Part shown: piece by piece, positions 25,801 through 35,490 of the stretch | Position numbering within the stretch: position 1 is the first letter of the stretch | How the letters are laid out: every line of letters starts with the position of its first letter | Source: Climacium dendroides | Lineage: Eukaryota; Streptophyta; Bryopsida; Hypnales; Climaciaceae | Direction of reading: 5' to 3' | Assembly (NCBI GenBank): GCA_950106755.1 | Contig: OX467083.1 | Location: 44,096,555-44,160,554 of the forward strand | Length of the DNA: 64,000 bases | Position numbers and translations under genes: made by a program | Notes under the pieces: model-generated | Databases searched by the model: none | What the model was told of the DNA's origin: nothing | The model's input: the letters and a program-made list of their open reading frames with translations, nothing else

Positions 25801-28800
25801 ATACCAATTTACTAACTAGAGCACTTTTGGTGACAAAAGAGCGCCGGAATGCAAGCGGTTGATGAGATTGTCCCTGCACTTCTTCATGCACTCGAGGATG
25901 ATGCGACGTCTACTACTGCTCTGGATGGCTTAAAGCAGATTCTTAGGTAAATCGAGCTGCATGAGTTGGTTGCAACCGTTTCACTATATCTCTTCTAAAC
26001 CCCACGCTTAAACTCATCATAATTCTGTCGAATGGTGCAATACATCTTTCTTGCATAAGGTAATGCGTGTTCGTGAGCAATTACTTTGCTCATATTTTAA
26101 TAATATGATTCATACAACTTTCATTTTAGTCTAGTTTGGATTCTTACAACTTTCATTTCTAGTATCCCTTCCCAAAATTTGTCGTTATACTCACCTCTTG
26201 TTCTTTACTCTGAGCAGTGTGAGAACGGCTGCAGTACTTCCACACATCCTTCCCAAGCTCGTACAAGTTCCTTTGACGTAAGCACGATCCCTATGCGTCT
26301 TGTTTCTTTATTTTTGGTGCTAGGTGTGCGATGAATATCGGTGAGACTATTCTTGTGTCTTACAAATTTGGTTGTCGTGTTGTCGTACAGAGCTTTCAAT
26401 GCCCATGCCTTGGGGGCTTTGGCTGAGGTAGCAGGCCCTGGTTTGAATGTCCACCTTTCTACTGTGCTACCACCCTTGATATCGACTATGGGAGGTGACG
26501 ATGAGGTAATTATATAATTATATAATTTGCAACGATTTCTACTTGTTTGATCAAGCTAGTGTAAATTTATTTAACATCTTTACCCAGTGGTTTTTGTCTG
26601 AGCTTGTCCTTGTTGGATATTCTGCCGTGTTTGCAGTCTATTTCACCTCTAGCAAGGCGTGCAGCCGAAATAGTGGTGTTGGCAGTTGACGATGATGGTC
26701 TTGATACTCTAATTTCAGAACTCCAGCGAGGCTTGGGTGACACACAGGTGTGCTGGCTATTCCCAAAATATCTTACACTATTGTGGCTGCTGGTGCACTT
26801 GTTTATGTTCACTTTTGTTGCTGACTATCATCCACTTCTCTGCAGCCTGCTGTGAGAAGAGGATCTGCTCACCTTGTAGGTTTCTTCTTCAAGAATACTA
26901 AACTTGGCATTGAAGATGAAGTGCCTAACCTACTGACGACATTGGTAGTAATGCTCACTGATAATGATCCGAGTACAGTCAAGGTACTTCAAATTATTGT
27001 CATTGCCTTCCTGTATATTTGATATTGCTTTCTGTATATTGTGTTTCTACTCCCATCAAAAACTTTGGGCCTCTGACATGTATGCCAATTGTATCGCATT
27101 AGGCTGCTTGGGAGGCTCTTGGAAATGTTATCGGGACTGTCCCCAAGGAATCTTTGCCTTCTCTATTAAAAGTTGCTCGCGATGCTGTTTCGACTGCCAG
27201 AGACAAGGAACGTCGTAAACGCAAGGTTAGAATCACTCATTCCATCGATAACTTCCATCTGCCACGTATGCATGAGGCTTATTTTTTGAGTGTTGTTACC
27301 TCTTTTGGGAGGATAATTGATTGGTAAAAATGAGCCTTCGGTGTCTCTTGTTTTAATATACACTATCCAATTAAAGAACTTCGTAGTGCTATTTCCAACT
27401 GAAACTACTATTGATGCTTGACCAGATCTCCCATCTTAGGATAAATTATGATGCTTCTTACGGATTGATTTCCTATGTGAAGAAATCACGGACAGCGAAG
27501 ACAGCGAGTAGTGCTGCCTCACTAGAGTGAAACAAGTATTGCTCATGTCTAGAATTGTAGAATTTTATAGATGGCGTTCTCGTCCTAACTGCCTTTTAAT
27601 GTTGTTCTACGCATCTACTTCTGTGCTTTCCTCAGGGAGGACCTATACTCATTTCCGGTTTCTGCATACCCAAGGCCTTACAGCCTATATTACCAATTTA
27701 TCTTCAGGCAAGTGCACGACCAAAACCTCAAGCCGCATATACGATTTCGATTTCTCTGCAAACCATAATAGAGTTGGCTGCACGGGAAATGATGTATGTG
27801 CTTCAACTTACTGTGGTCTTATGGTCTTAATTTTTTTGGTTGCTATTGTGAGCAGAGTCTTATGAGCGGCTCGTCAGACACAAGGGAGCAGGCAGCAGAT
27901 GGACTTGGAGAATTGATCGATGTCACCAGCGAAAGTTCGCTGAAAACTTTCGTTGTTCCGATTACTGGGTAATATTTCTGGGTTAATGCATTTGATTTGT
28001 TTTTCCTGTCTATGTTGCTTGGAAACTTTTTGAAATATCTTCTTGTGTGCAGACCCTTGATCCGAATTATAGGAGACAGGTTCGCTTGGCAGGTCAAGAG
28101 TTCAATCCTGGGCACTCTCGGGGTGCTGATCAATAAGGGTGGAGTCGCTCTGAAGCCTTTCCTTCCTCAGTTGCAAACGACCTTTATAAAATGCCTGCAA
28201 GATAACAATAGGTAGTCTTTTGCTACTCTTCACTACTTTTCGAAGTACGTTCCTTATCAGGGAGACCTATTGAAGTAGCATGTACAATGAAAAATCTGTC
28301 CAAATGTCCTAAAATTGAACTTTGATTTGCTGTATCTGTCCATGTTGTCTAGGCAATTATTAAAAAACGGAACTGATTTGCTTTTCTAATTTTACTCAGG
28401 CCTGTGCGTTCAAGAGCGGCTTTGGCTTTGGGCAAACTTACCAGACTAAGTACTCGTGTAGATCCTCTCGTTGGAGACCTGCTTTCGGGCCTGCAGGTCT
28501 GTCCACTTGCCTTGATTTTTTTTATCAATGCTCCTGATTTGAGCCTTTACTTGCCCTGCACACTTTCTCGCAGGGCTCAAAACGTTATAACTAACTCAGG
28601 AGCAGAGACCTGATAGTTTTTAAATGTGATCAGGCTGCAGAAGGAGGAGTTAGGGAAGCAACTTTAGTAGCTTTAGAAGGGGTTATGGCTCATGCTGGCA
28701 AGAGTGTCAGTGCACCTGTGAATGCGCGCTTATTGACGAGTCTGCAAGGCATGCTATCCTCAGAGGAGGATGTTGTCAGAACTTCTGCTGCGAAAACTCT

Positions 28801-30240
28801 GGGCATTGTTTCCCAGGTTTGTTAACCTACCTATTTTTATGGCGTCATTTCTATTATTGGTTCTAGTACAAACTATGATCGTATATGAGTCACCAAGTGG
28901 CCAATCAATGCACTGTTTAATTCTTGTCTGTCAATTATGTTGCAAAGTGTTGCGGATGTTTTTGGTTTCTTACCTATGTGTCGGGTTGTTGGCAGCATGT
29001 TGGAGATGTGGAATTCTCCGCTTTTTTGCAATCGATGTGTGCAGTGAGCCTTTCTCAGGCCTGGACTCTCCGACACGGCTGCACACTGGCCTTGGCTTCT
29101 GTTCTCCGACATGCTTCTGGTCGTGTTTCTTGTTCTCAAGCCCTGCTTCAGACTGCAGTTGGATGCTTGAAAGTTAGGGTAAAGGATGATAAGGTATGAA
29201 ATGGTGTACTGTTGTCTCATGCAAGGTTTATCTTGTTTCTTGTTAACTTGTATTTGCCTTTCCATGTGCTTGACTAATCACAGTTTTTATCAGGTTCCTG
29301 TCCGGGAAGGCGCAGCTCAAGCGTTGTCCAGGCTGCTGGTTTCTCTAGTCATGGAGCGTGTATCTCCGTCTTCTGTTGGGGAATTGATACCGGTTTTGTG
29401 CTCGCTACTGACGGACTCTTCCAGTGATGTTCGTAGGCGTGCTCTAAGATCTGTTAAAGCACTGGCGAAGGTGAGCACTATGCTGTACTACTGATCGTTC
29501 TCCAGGTGCAGCTTGATGGGCATGGTGAACTTGGAATTCATCTAAATTTGATTGTTTGATCGTTTGTGTTGGGCAGGTAAACCCAGAAGGATTAGTTCCT
29601 GCTGCTGGAAATGGCGTTGGCTTATGCTTGAAGGATAATAGTGCTCCTGTGCGATTGGCGGCGGAGCGTTGTGCATTTCATTTATTTCAGCTCAGTCAAG
29701 GTACAAAAAGTCCACCGTTCTCAATTTTTTGAAGTTCTGCGATTCAGTCAGAAGTCACAATCATTTCCTGAAGAGGGTGCACAATATTGCATGCATAGAA
29801 CGTTCAGATTTTCCTAGTTAATTTTTAGTGAGTAGGTCGATTACAGAATTCTTCATTGGTAGAGAATAGAAATATCCTGTATTAAATATTCCTGTACTAA
29901 TGTCTTCATTTCAATTATACCATCCTGAACTAATCAGCTCTCTTCATATCAGGTGCTGAGAACGTGCAAGCTGCTCAAAAGTATATTACTGGGCTAGATG
30001 CTCGCCGAATTGCAAAACAGCCGGAAGTGAGGTATATCGCCCGAACAGACTTTATCAGCATTTGACTACTTTATCTCTGTTAATGTGGGTAGTTAAATTT
30101 TTGCCTGTTGTTCACTTTGATCCATTGCCTGTGAATATTGATGTTCATGTTGTGTTCATTTCAATATGTTCTCATCATACCTTCTTGTTGATCTCAGCGA
30201 TGACAGCGAGGACTCGGAATCGGAAGCTCTAGCAGGGTGA
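8811..30240 (+). CDS. GCN1: GCN1 / ILITYHIA, ribosome-associated activator of the eIF2-alpha kinase GCN2
   Basis: GCN1 is a giant HEAT-repeat protein that binds translating or collided ribosomes and brings uncharged-tRNA signals to GCN2, which phosphorylates eIF2-alpha; the plant orthologue ILITYHIA also affects immunity and chloroplast development. I assembled 60 coding exons (listed in three map entries). Their lengths sum to 7866 nt with every phase matching, giving 2621 aa, the size of plant GCN1 (about 2600-2700). The most conserved core is present: [20 protein letters not shown] (about residues 1346-1365), [35 protein letters not shown] and [20 protein letters not shown]. The region around residues 1330-1930 corresponds to the eEF3-like part, and the RWD-binding part used for GCN2 contact follows ([19 protein letters not shown] and onward). 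The protein ends in a conserved [19 protein letters not shown] block and an acidic serine tail (DDSEDSESE). The start at 8811 is the first in-frame ATG. No frameshift or internal stop was found. Confidence 0.98.
19033..19888 (+). other. Long AT-rich GCN1 intron, possible old insertion
   Basis: This 856 bp intron is several times longer and more AT-rich than most neighbours. A small foldback, TATCACTTGATATT with AATATCAAGTATA, lies at about 19259-19294. No coding capacity is seen. It may carry a decayed transposable element, but I found no clear terminal repeats or target duplication. Confidence 0.4.
20006..20439 (+). other. GC-AG intron of GCN1 (after exon 27)
   Basis: The exon ends TCTCAAAAG and the intron begins GCATGC; the acceptor is TGCCTGCAG at 20431-20439. 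Reading on past the junction meets TGA in frame after two codons. The nearest alternative GT donor (GCT then GTATCA, about 19966) would remove 13 residues conserved in plant GCN1. A GC donor is therefore the best reading. Confidence 0.8.
24974..25535 (+). other. Long GCN1 intron with a very AT-rich core
   Basis: The 562 bp intron has a core at about 25230-25420 made almost only of A and T, unlike the flanking intron sequence. No gene or terminal repeats are seen. It looks like an insertion or local expansion. Confidence 0.35.
27708..27855 (+). other. GC-AG intron of GCN1 (after exon 51)
   Basis: Exon 51 ends ATTTATCTTCAG and the intron begins GCAAGTGC, the textbook GC-donor context AG/GCAAGT. 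The next exon resumes at 27856 with [20 protein letters not shown], matching plant GCN1 in frame. The GT four bases downstream gives the wrong frame. Confidence 0.85.
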
Positions 30241-30960
30241 TTATAGTAACGACTGCTCATAAAGCCTGTAGTAATATGGCTTCAGGCTGGTGATTGAGGC
30301 TCTGCTATAATTACTACAGCTACCTAGAGGGTGTAGGATAGTTAGCATTCGAGTTTATCTGGTATTCAGATCACCCTGTTTCTGAGGCTTTTCTTAGCCT
30401 CCAGTACCGGCTTACGGCTTCAATTTTGTTTGCTTTCGATGTACCTAAACACGTGTCTGAGGACATTTGTGATATCAGTCACACAGAAGAGCCACACATG
30501 AGTAGATTGAGGATGGTCTAACGCAGTTTTGAGAGCTCCAGTCATTATGCATCCGAACCAAATTGTTGCTTGTTCTGAAGCCTCACCTTAAGATTGCAGG
30601 CTCAAAAGTGATGATTAGCTAACCTGAAGTGGGCAGCTTGTGCGTGTTTTTGGTCTGTTCACTAAGTACTATCTCTTCGGGGTGTCCTGTGTGATTTTAT
30701 CTTGTGAGGTTACCGTGAGACATGCCAAGTGTGGCCAGGGCTGCAAATATGTGGGTGGTGACCAGTGAGCACTAAGGAATCTTGGAATCTTTTGAACAAA
30801 AATAAAAGTTGCAACACCTATTTCCATAGAACTTCAAACAATGTGAGGGATCCATTAATCCCTGAAGCCCTAAACTACTTCTTTTTTTACAACATAGCAA
30901 TTATGGGCAGCTCAGTATGAATGGAGCTTTTATTTTATTTTCTTAAAATTTTCAAGCATG
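30241..30960. other. GCN1 3' flank
   Basis: Probable 3' UTR and terminator region of GCN1 followed by AT-rich sequence up to the LTR. No gene is seen. Confidence 0.5.
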
Positions 30961-31295
30961 TGTTAGGAGTATCTTTGAGGCCCAACAATTTTTATAACTT
31001 TTGCCTACATGGTTCAAAAGTTTTTGTATATGTTGTGTATATAAATCTAAGTTAAAAAAACACAAATAGGTAGCCACAAGCAAGTATGCAAGAATAAATA
31101 AGTATTCATTAGAAGAAGAGTATATATAGAAGGTAAGAAGAGAGAAGAAGAATAGTTTTTTTCTATTATTGGTCTAAAGAATTCTTATATAATTTCTAAT
31201 CAACTTTCACACCATGATGAGTTGGATGAGTTGGAGAATACATGATGAGTTGAATGAGTTGTAGAGCATATTAATAAAATTTATATTTCTTGACA
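30961..31295 (-). mobile_element. 3' LTR of a truncated Ty1-copia retrotransposon
   Basis: On the minus strand the segment starts TGTCAAGAA and ends ACTCCTAACA, the usual TG...CA LTR ends, with a polypurine tract directly preceding it (31296-31308). Length is 335 bp. It contains a TATATATA-like box near 31120-31130 and short GATGAGTTG repeats at 31213-31262. The outer end at 30961 is inferred from the TG/CA rule; no second LTR was found in the window, so the length is not confirmed by a partner. Confidence 0.7.
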
Positions 31296-31308
31296 CTCCT
31301 CCTTGCTT
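31296..31308 (-). mobile_element. Polypurine tract of the copia element
   Basis: Read on the minus strand, AAGCAAGGAGGAG abuts the TG of the LTR. Such a tract primes plus-strand DNA synthesis in LTR retrotransposons and fixes the element's orientation. Confidence 0.7.
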
Positions 31309-31373
31309 GACATAATGTATACAATGTTATACATGATATTTTTTGTAATCTCATAGGATATACAATTGTTGCT

Positions 31374-31445
31374 TCATTAATACCTTATCTAGGAAAACCT
31401 TGACTATACCTCATTAATACCTTATCTAGGAAAACCTTGACTATA
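31374..31445. repeat. Perfect 35 bp direct duplication, period 37
   Basis: TCATTAATACC through CTTGACTATA occurs at 31374-31408 and again at 31411-31445 with no mismatch, separated by CC. It lies between the polypurine tract and the pol remnant of the copia element. The perfect identity suggests a recent local duplication. Confidence 0.85.
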
Positions 31446-31599
31446 GTTAAGGATAAAAGCACAAATGAAAGAAAAAGAGCACAGTACCTTTATCAATTCA
31501 TTTTCATGGTAATATACAATGAAAAAAATCCATGGAAGAATATCAAAAGTTTTCTACAATTTTCATAATAAATATTTATTGAATCTCTTGTTCCAAAAT

Positions 31600-33768
31600 A
31601 TTGAATTGTCGCATTCCAATGCCATGAATAAGTTGACAATGGATACATAATGGAAGAGCCTTAATAAAGAAATCAACAAGGTTATTTGCTAATATAACTT
31701 TCTTGATTTTAAGTACTCACTCTGTAATCAAGTCATGGGTATAACTAAAATATTTTGAATCAATATGTTTAGTTTGGTCACCTTTAACAGAACCCACTTG
31801 CATTTGTATAACACAAGCGTTGTTGTCTTCATACAAAATGGTTGGAAAATCATTGTATGACAATCTATAGTTTGTTTAAATAAATTTGTCAATTAATCTC
31901 AACCAAACGCATTCTTGAAATGTTTCATGTAAAGCAATAATTTCTGCATGATTGGATGATGTTGCAGTTATTGTTTGCTTTACAAATTTTTAAGATATTG
32001 TAGCTCTATGTCATAAGAAAACATAGCTAGTTTGAGATTTGACCGTTGCAGGGTTAGATTTGTAGCCAACATTTGCATATCCAACCAATTTGGGATCTAC
32101 TAATCGAATATAATGTAATCCCAAATTTTTTGATCCCTTCAAATAATAAAAAAGGTGTTTAATACGATTCTAATGTCATAATATAGGACGAGCACTATGT
32201 TTAATAAGGACACTAATTGCAAATGCAATATTAGACCTTGTAGATGTAACCAAATATAAAAGTGCTTCGATTGCAACAAAATATGGATATTGTTCCCCAA
32301 GTGGTTCTTCCACCTCCTTGCAAGGACAATAAGGATCATCTTTTTTGTTGCTGCGAACAACCATAGATATAGAAAGTGGATAGACATCAATTATATTCAA
32401 TCTTTTTAAGATTTGGTTGATATAAGCCATTTATGAAAGAAAAATGCTACCATCTTTCAAGTGAAGAATTTGTAAGCAAATACAAAATGTAGTCTTGCCA
32501 AACAATTTCATCAACATATATTGTAATAAACATAGATCCATCGTTGTCTTGTTTGATAAAAATACATGGAAACAATGGATCATTGATAAAATGATGGTCA
32601 ATAAGATAGGCTCATAGTCATTGATACCACATACGCTCAGATTGTTTAAGATCATATAATGCCCGTTGTAATTTGATACCACAAATGTCTGCCTAGAATA
32701 GATACATGTTGACTGGTGGTTTCAAGATCAAATAGAACTTTCATATAAATATGAGCATCGAAAGAGTCATATAAATAAGCAGTTACTACATCCATGAGAC
32801 GCATCTCCAGCATAGTATATATATTGTCATTCTAATAACATATTAGAAAGTAATAGAATCCATGACTAGTGAATATATAGAATCATAATCAATACCAAAC
32901 TTTTGTATAAAATCTTGAGTAACAAGACAGACTTTATAACAGATAATTTAGTTTTTCTCATTGCATTTGCGTACAAAGACAAGCTTGAATTCAAGTGGTC
33001 AAAACTAAATATTACTTATAATAGGTCCAAAAATTTGTTTTTTTCACAAAGAATGATACTCCTCTTCAATAGCAGCTTTCTACTTTGGCCAATTAGAGCG
33101 ACGCATCACTTCTTTAATAGTGCTTGGTTGGAATCATCTTTCTCGCAAGAAAAATATTCTACAATCATGTAAATAAATGATTCATCTATTTCTATTGTTG
33201 CCCTATCATAATTATCACATGTAGCATAGTACATCACAAATAACTCTATATTCAACTTGGATTTCTTTTGCTTGTTAACAAGATTTTCTTCTTTAAGAGT
33301 TGTATTGAAAGTAGATATGGATGGACAATCTAATAAGAGTGATTTTATAAAATTGGCAGTGATTGTTACAGGCATAAAAAAATTAAGAGTATCAGTGATT
33401 GCCTTGCATTTGCATGATTGTTTATCTAGTCCACAAGTCCGTTTGTCTGTTTGTTGAAGAATTGGTGTTGAAATAGTTTTGGGCATTGAAACTCGAACTG
33501 GGAGATTTTGAGCTTCATTTAATGATGTTTTAGTAATTCTTGGTGCATCATTGAAGTCATCAAATGTCTGATCCGCAATCTTGTATAAATGCAAAAATTT
33601 TGCAACCTCAATTTCAATCAAAGATATTCTAGGATCAAGATTTAAAGTAAAAGTCTCAAGTGCCTTGAATATACAACCTTTAGAGTACTCTAGATTAAAT
33701 GTTCTTCCTTTCAAAGATGAAAAAATGTCTTTTTCAAATCGACAATTGGCAAAATAAGCATGTAGCAA
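31600..33768 (-). pseudogene. Decayed Ty1-copia pol (integrase C-terminal part, reverse transcriptase, RNase H)
   Basis: Fragments in order on the minus strand: 33768-33106 contains an integrase/RT linker typical of plant copia pol (HAYFANCRFEKDIFSSLKG, DPRISLIEIEVAKFLHLYKI); 32680-32430 holds broken reverse transcriptase; 32430-32139 has the end of reverse transcriptase (YINQILKRLNI, then a SNIAFAISVLIKHS stretch); below 32140 the RNase H part is readable across frames (YEDNNACVIQMQ near 31820, HIDSKYF near 31750). Many stops and shifts break it and the 5' end (gag, protease, 5' LTR) is missing. It is a dead, 5'-truncated insertion with its 3' end facing GCN1. Confidence 0.85.
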
Positions 33769-33949
33769 TGTATCAATTAATGGATTGATATAACAAATTA
33801 TACTTGGAAGATCATCCTCAACATCATGGTTGTCATATTGGACAGGTCAAGGTGATCAGACCGGATGGATGGTCGGTCCAGACAATTTGGATGCCTTTCA
33901 TTTTTGAAATTTTTCAATTGGAAAGTCACTTCCACGCTAGTGGTCCACA

Positions 33950-34155
33950 ATGGAATCGGGGCGTGGACGTGAAAGTCAGGGTGAGGACGTCAGTGCAGGG
34001 CATGGATAGACGGGTGTGGATGTCAAGGCACAGATGTCATCGTCAGGGCGGGGATTGTACTGGGTGCGGACGTTTCCGTTGGGGCTTCGATGTTTCCGTC
34101 AAGGCGCGGATGCATTTGTTCGGGCGCGGACGTCTTGGAAAGGGCGGGGACACTA
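33950..34155. repeat. GC-rich degenerate short repeats, GGGCGYGGACGTC type, block 1
   Basis: About ten degenerate 13-24 bp units built on (C)AGGGYGYGGACGTC occur in one strand orientation, separated by short variable spacers. The block is GC-rich in an AT-rich surrounding. A second block of the same kind lies at 35247-35490. I do not recognise the repeat. Confidence 0.7.
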
Positions 34156-34286
34156 TAGTTTAATTCAAATAAAGTAGAAGTTCTACTTTTTCAAGTTCAT
34201 GTTCAAGGTTTTATTTTGGAAAATAGTGGCTACAAGTGTTTCAAATTCATATCCAATACAAAGAGACTTCTTTGTAGTCATCTTCA

Positions 34287-34435
34287 CACTATTAGAAAAT
34301 TTAGTTTTTCTGTTGTTTTGGTTGCGTTGATCCGGTCAAAATCTAACAGAAATCTATTGATTTCAATAGATTTCTGTCAGATTTTGACCGGATCAACATA
34401 ACCAAAACAACAAAAAACTACATTTTCTAGTAGTG
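34287..34435. mobile_element. Foldback element with CACTA-like ends, 149 bp
   Basis: The two halves are near-perfect inverted repeats meeting around 34357-34365 (centre AATCTATTGATTTC). The outer ends read CACTATTAGAAAAT and, inverted, CACTACTAGAAAAT, the terminus class of CACTA (En/Spm) elements. The repeat extends a few bases beyond the CACT ends (TTCA...TGAA), so the exact border and target duplication are unclear. It has no coding capacity, hence MITE-like. Confidence 0.7.
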
Positions 34436-35246
34436 TGAAAAGGGTTTAAGATTAAGAATTTGAGGGTACAACTATACAAAGGTTTGGAAATCAAATCATA
34501 TACAAGTTATGTCATTTTCAAATTCAAGTTCAATGAGTCCATTTTTGTTGCTAGATACTAGAATGTTTGGATTTGAAATTCAGGTATATTTTTTGGGGTT
34601 ATATTTGAAGTTTTTATTTTTGTAAATAGAAGCTCAAACGGTTTGGATTTAACATCAAATGCATTTGGTATTTGTTGTCCATCTACGTGAATGATTTTTT
34701 TTTTGCAAATGGGCACTACATTGCTAGTTACTAGAAAGGTTTGGATTTAAATCTAATACAAATTTTTTTCTTGGTTTCCTGCAAAGGGTTTAGGATTTTC
34801 AAATTTCAACCCCTTAGTGCCCGAGGCACCAAAACTTGGTGTTCGTAAAACTTTGAAGTTCAATACATCCTAACCAAGTCACTATTTGGAGTGGTTAATA
34901 TTTTTGAAAAGTTCTTGAAGTCTAGTTTTACCACCAAAAGTATGATCCGGTAAAAAAAATATAGTGATTTTTCTATTCTAGATTCCATGCAAGCGTATTG
35001 TCGTATCCATTGCAATTTTGACTTGTCATGGTGTTCAAACCTCTCTTGAATGAACCTCAAATACACTGGATTCAAGAGGAAGAATCATATTATAAATTAA
35101 TTTTACAAGGGTATAAAATAGATTTTGAGAATCCGTAAATCGATTGGGGTTATACATGTTAGGCCCTTTAGCCTTCATCAAGCACTTGAGAACTAGGACA
35201 AATGTAGGGAAGTGACAACAGCAGGGTTGCCTTTTTACCCTGGGAG
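34436..35246. other. AT-rich spacer between the GC-rich repeat blocks
   Basis: No gene or defined repeat can be supported. A weak relative of the TTAACCC-type dispersed motif reads AACCCCTTAGTGCCCGAGG at about 34808. Confidence 0.4.
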
Positions 35247-35490
35247 TGTAGGGGCGCGGACCTACTGTGCAAGGGCGGGGACATCAGAGAAGGGTAGGTT
35301 TAATAAAAACCATCATGCTTCTTTCCACCAGCACGTGGACGGCATGCGCAGTCGAGGAGGTCAAGAGGTTGCGGACGTGGGGATCGCGGACGTTAGGGCG
35401 TGGACTTGTCAGGGTGTGGACGTCAAGGTGTGGACTTGCCGTCAGGGCATGGCTTTCTTGTCAGGGCACGGACGCAGGGGCACGGACGTC
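35247..35490. repeat. GC-rich degenerate short repeats, GGGCGYGGACGTC type, block 2
   Basis: Roughly ten further units (GGGGCGCGGAC, AGGGCGGGGAC, GTTGCGGACGT, GATCGCGGACGT, AGGGCGTGGAC, CAGGGTGTGGACGTC and similar) run in the same orientation as block 1. Open frames here are by-products of the repeats. Confidence 0.7.

Larger units (their letters stand above)
24058..30240 (+). other. GCN1: GCN1 exon map, part C (exons 40-60, residues 1801-2621)
   Basis: Coding exons: 24058-24228, 24383-24505, 24663-24776, 24867-24973, 25536-25587, 25840-25946, 26218-26277, 26391-26505, 26637-26747, 26846-26983, 27103-27225, 27636-27707, 27856-27968, 28053-28211, 28400-28496, 28634-28816, 28996-29193, 29294-29470, 29577-29700, 29953-30031, 30198-30240. 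Exon 40 encodes the acidic [18 protein letters not shown] loop and exon 50 a basic DKERRKRK patch. The intron after 27707 starts with GC in a perfect AG/GCAAGT context. The final exon encodes 13 residues and the stop TGA. Confidence 0.92.

Noticed and set aside
33106..33768. Independent 220-codon host gene
   Set aside because: The HAYFANCRFEKD and IEVAKFLHL-type stretches match the region between integrase and reverse transcriptase of plant copia elements, so it belongs to the retrotransposon.
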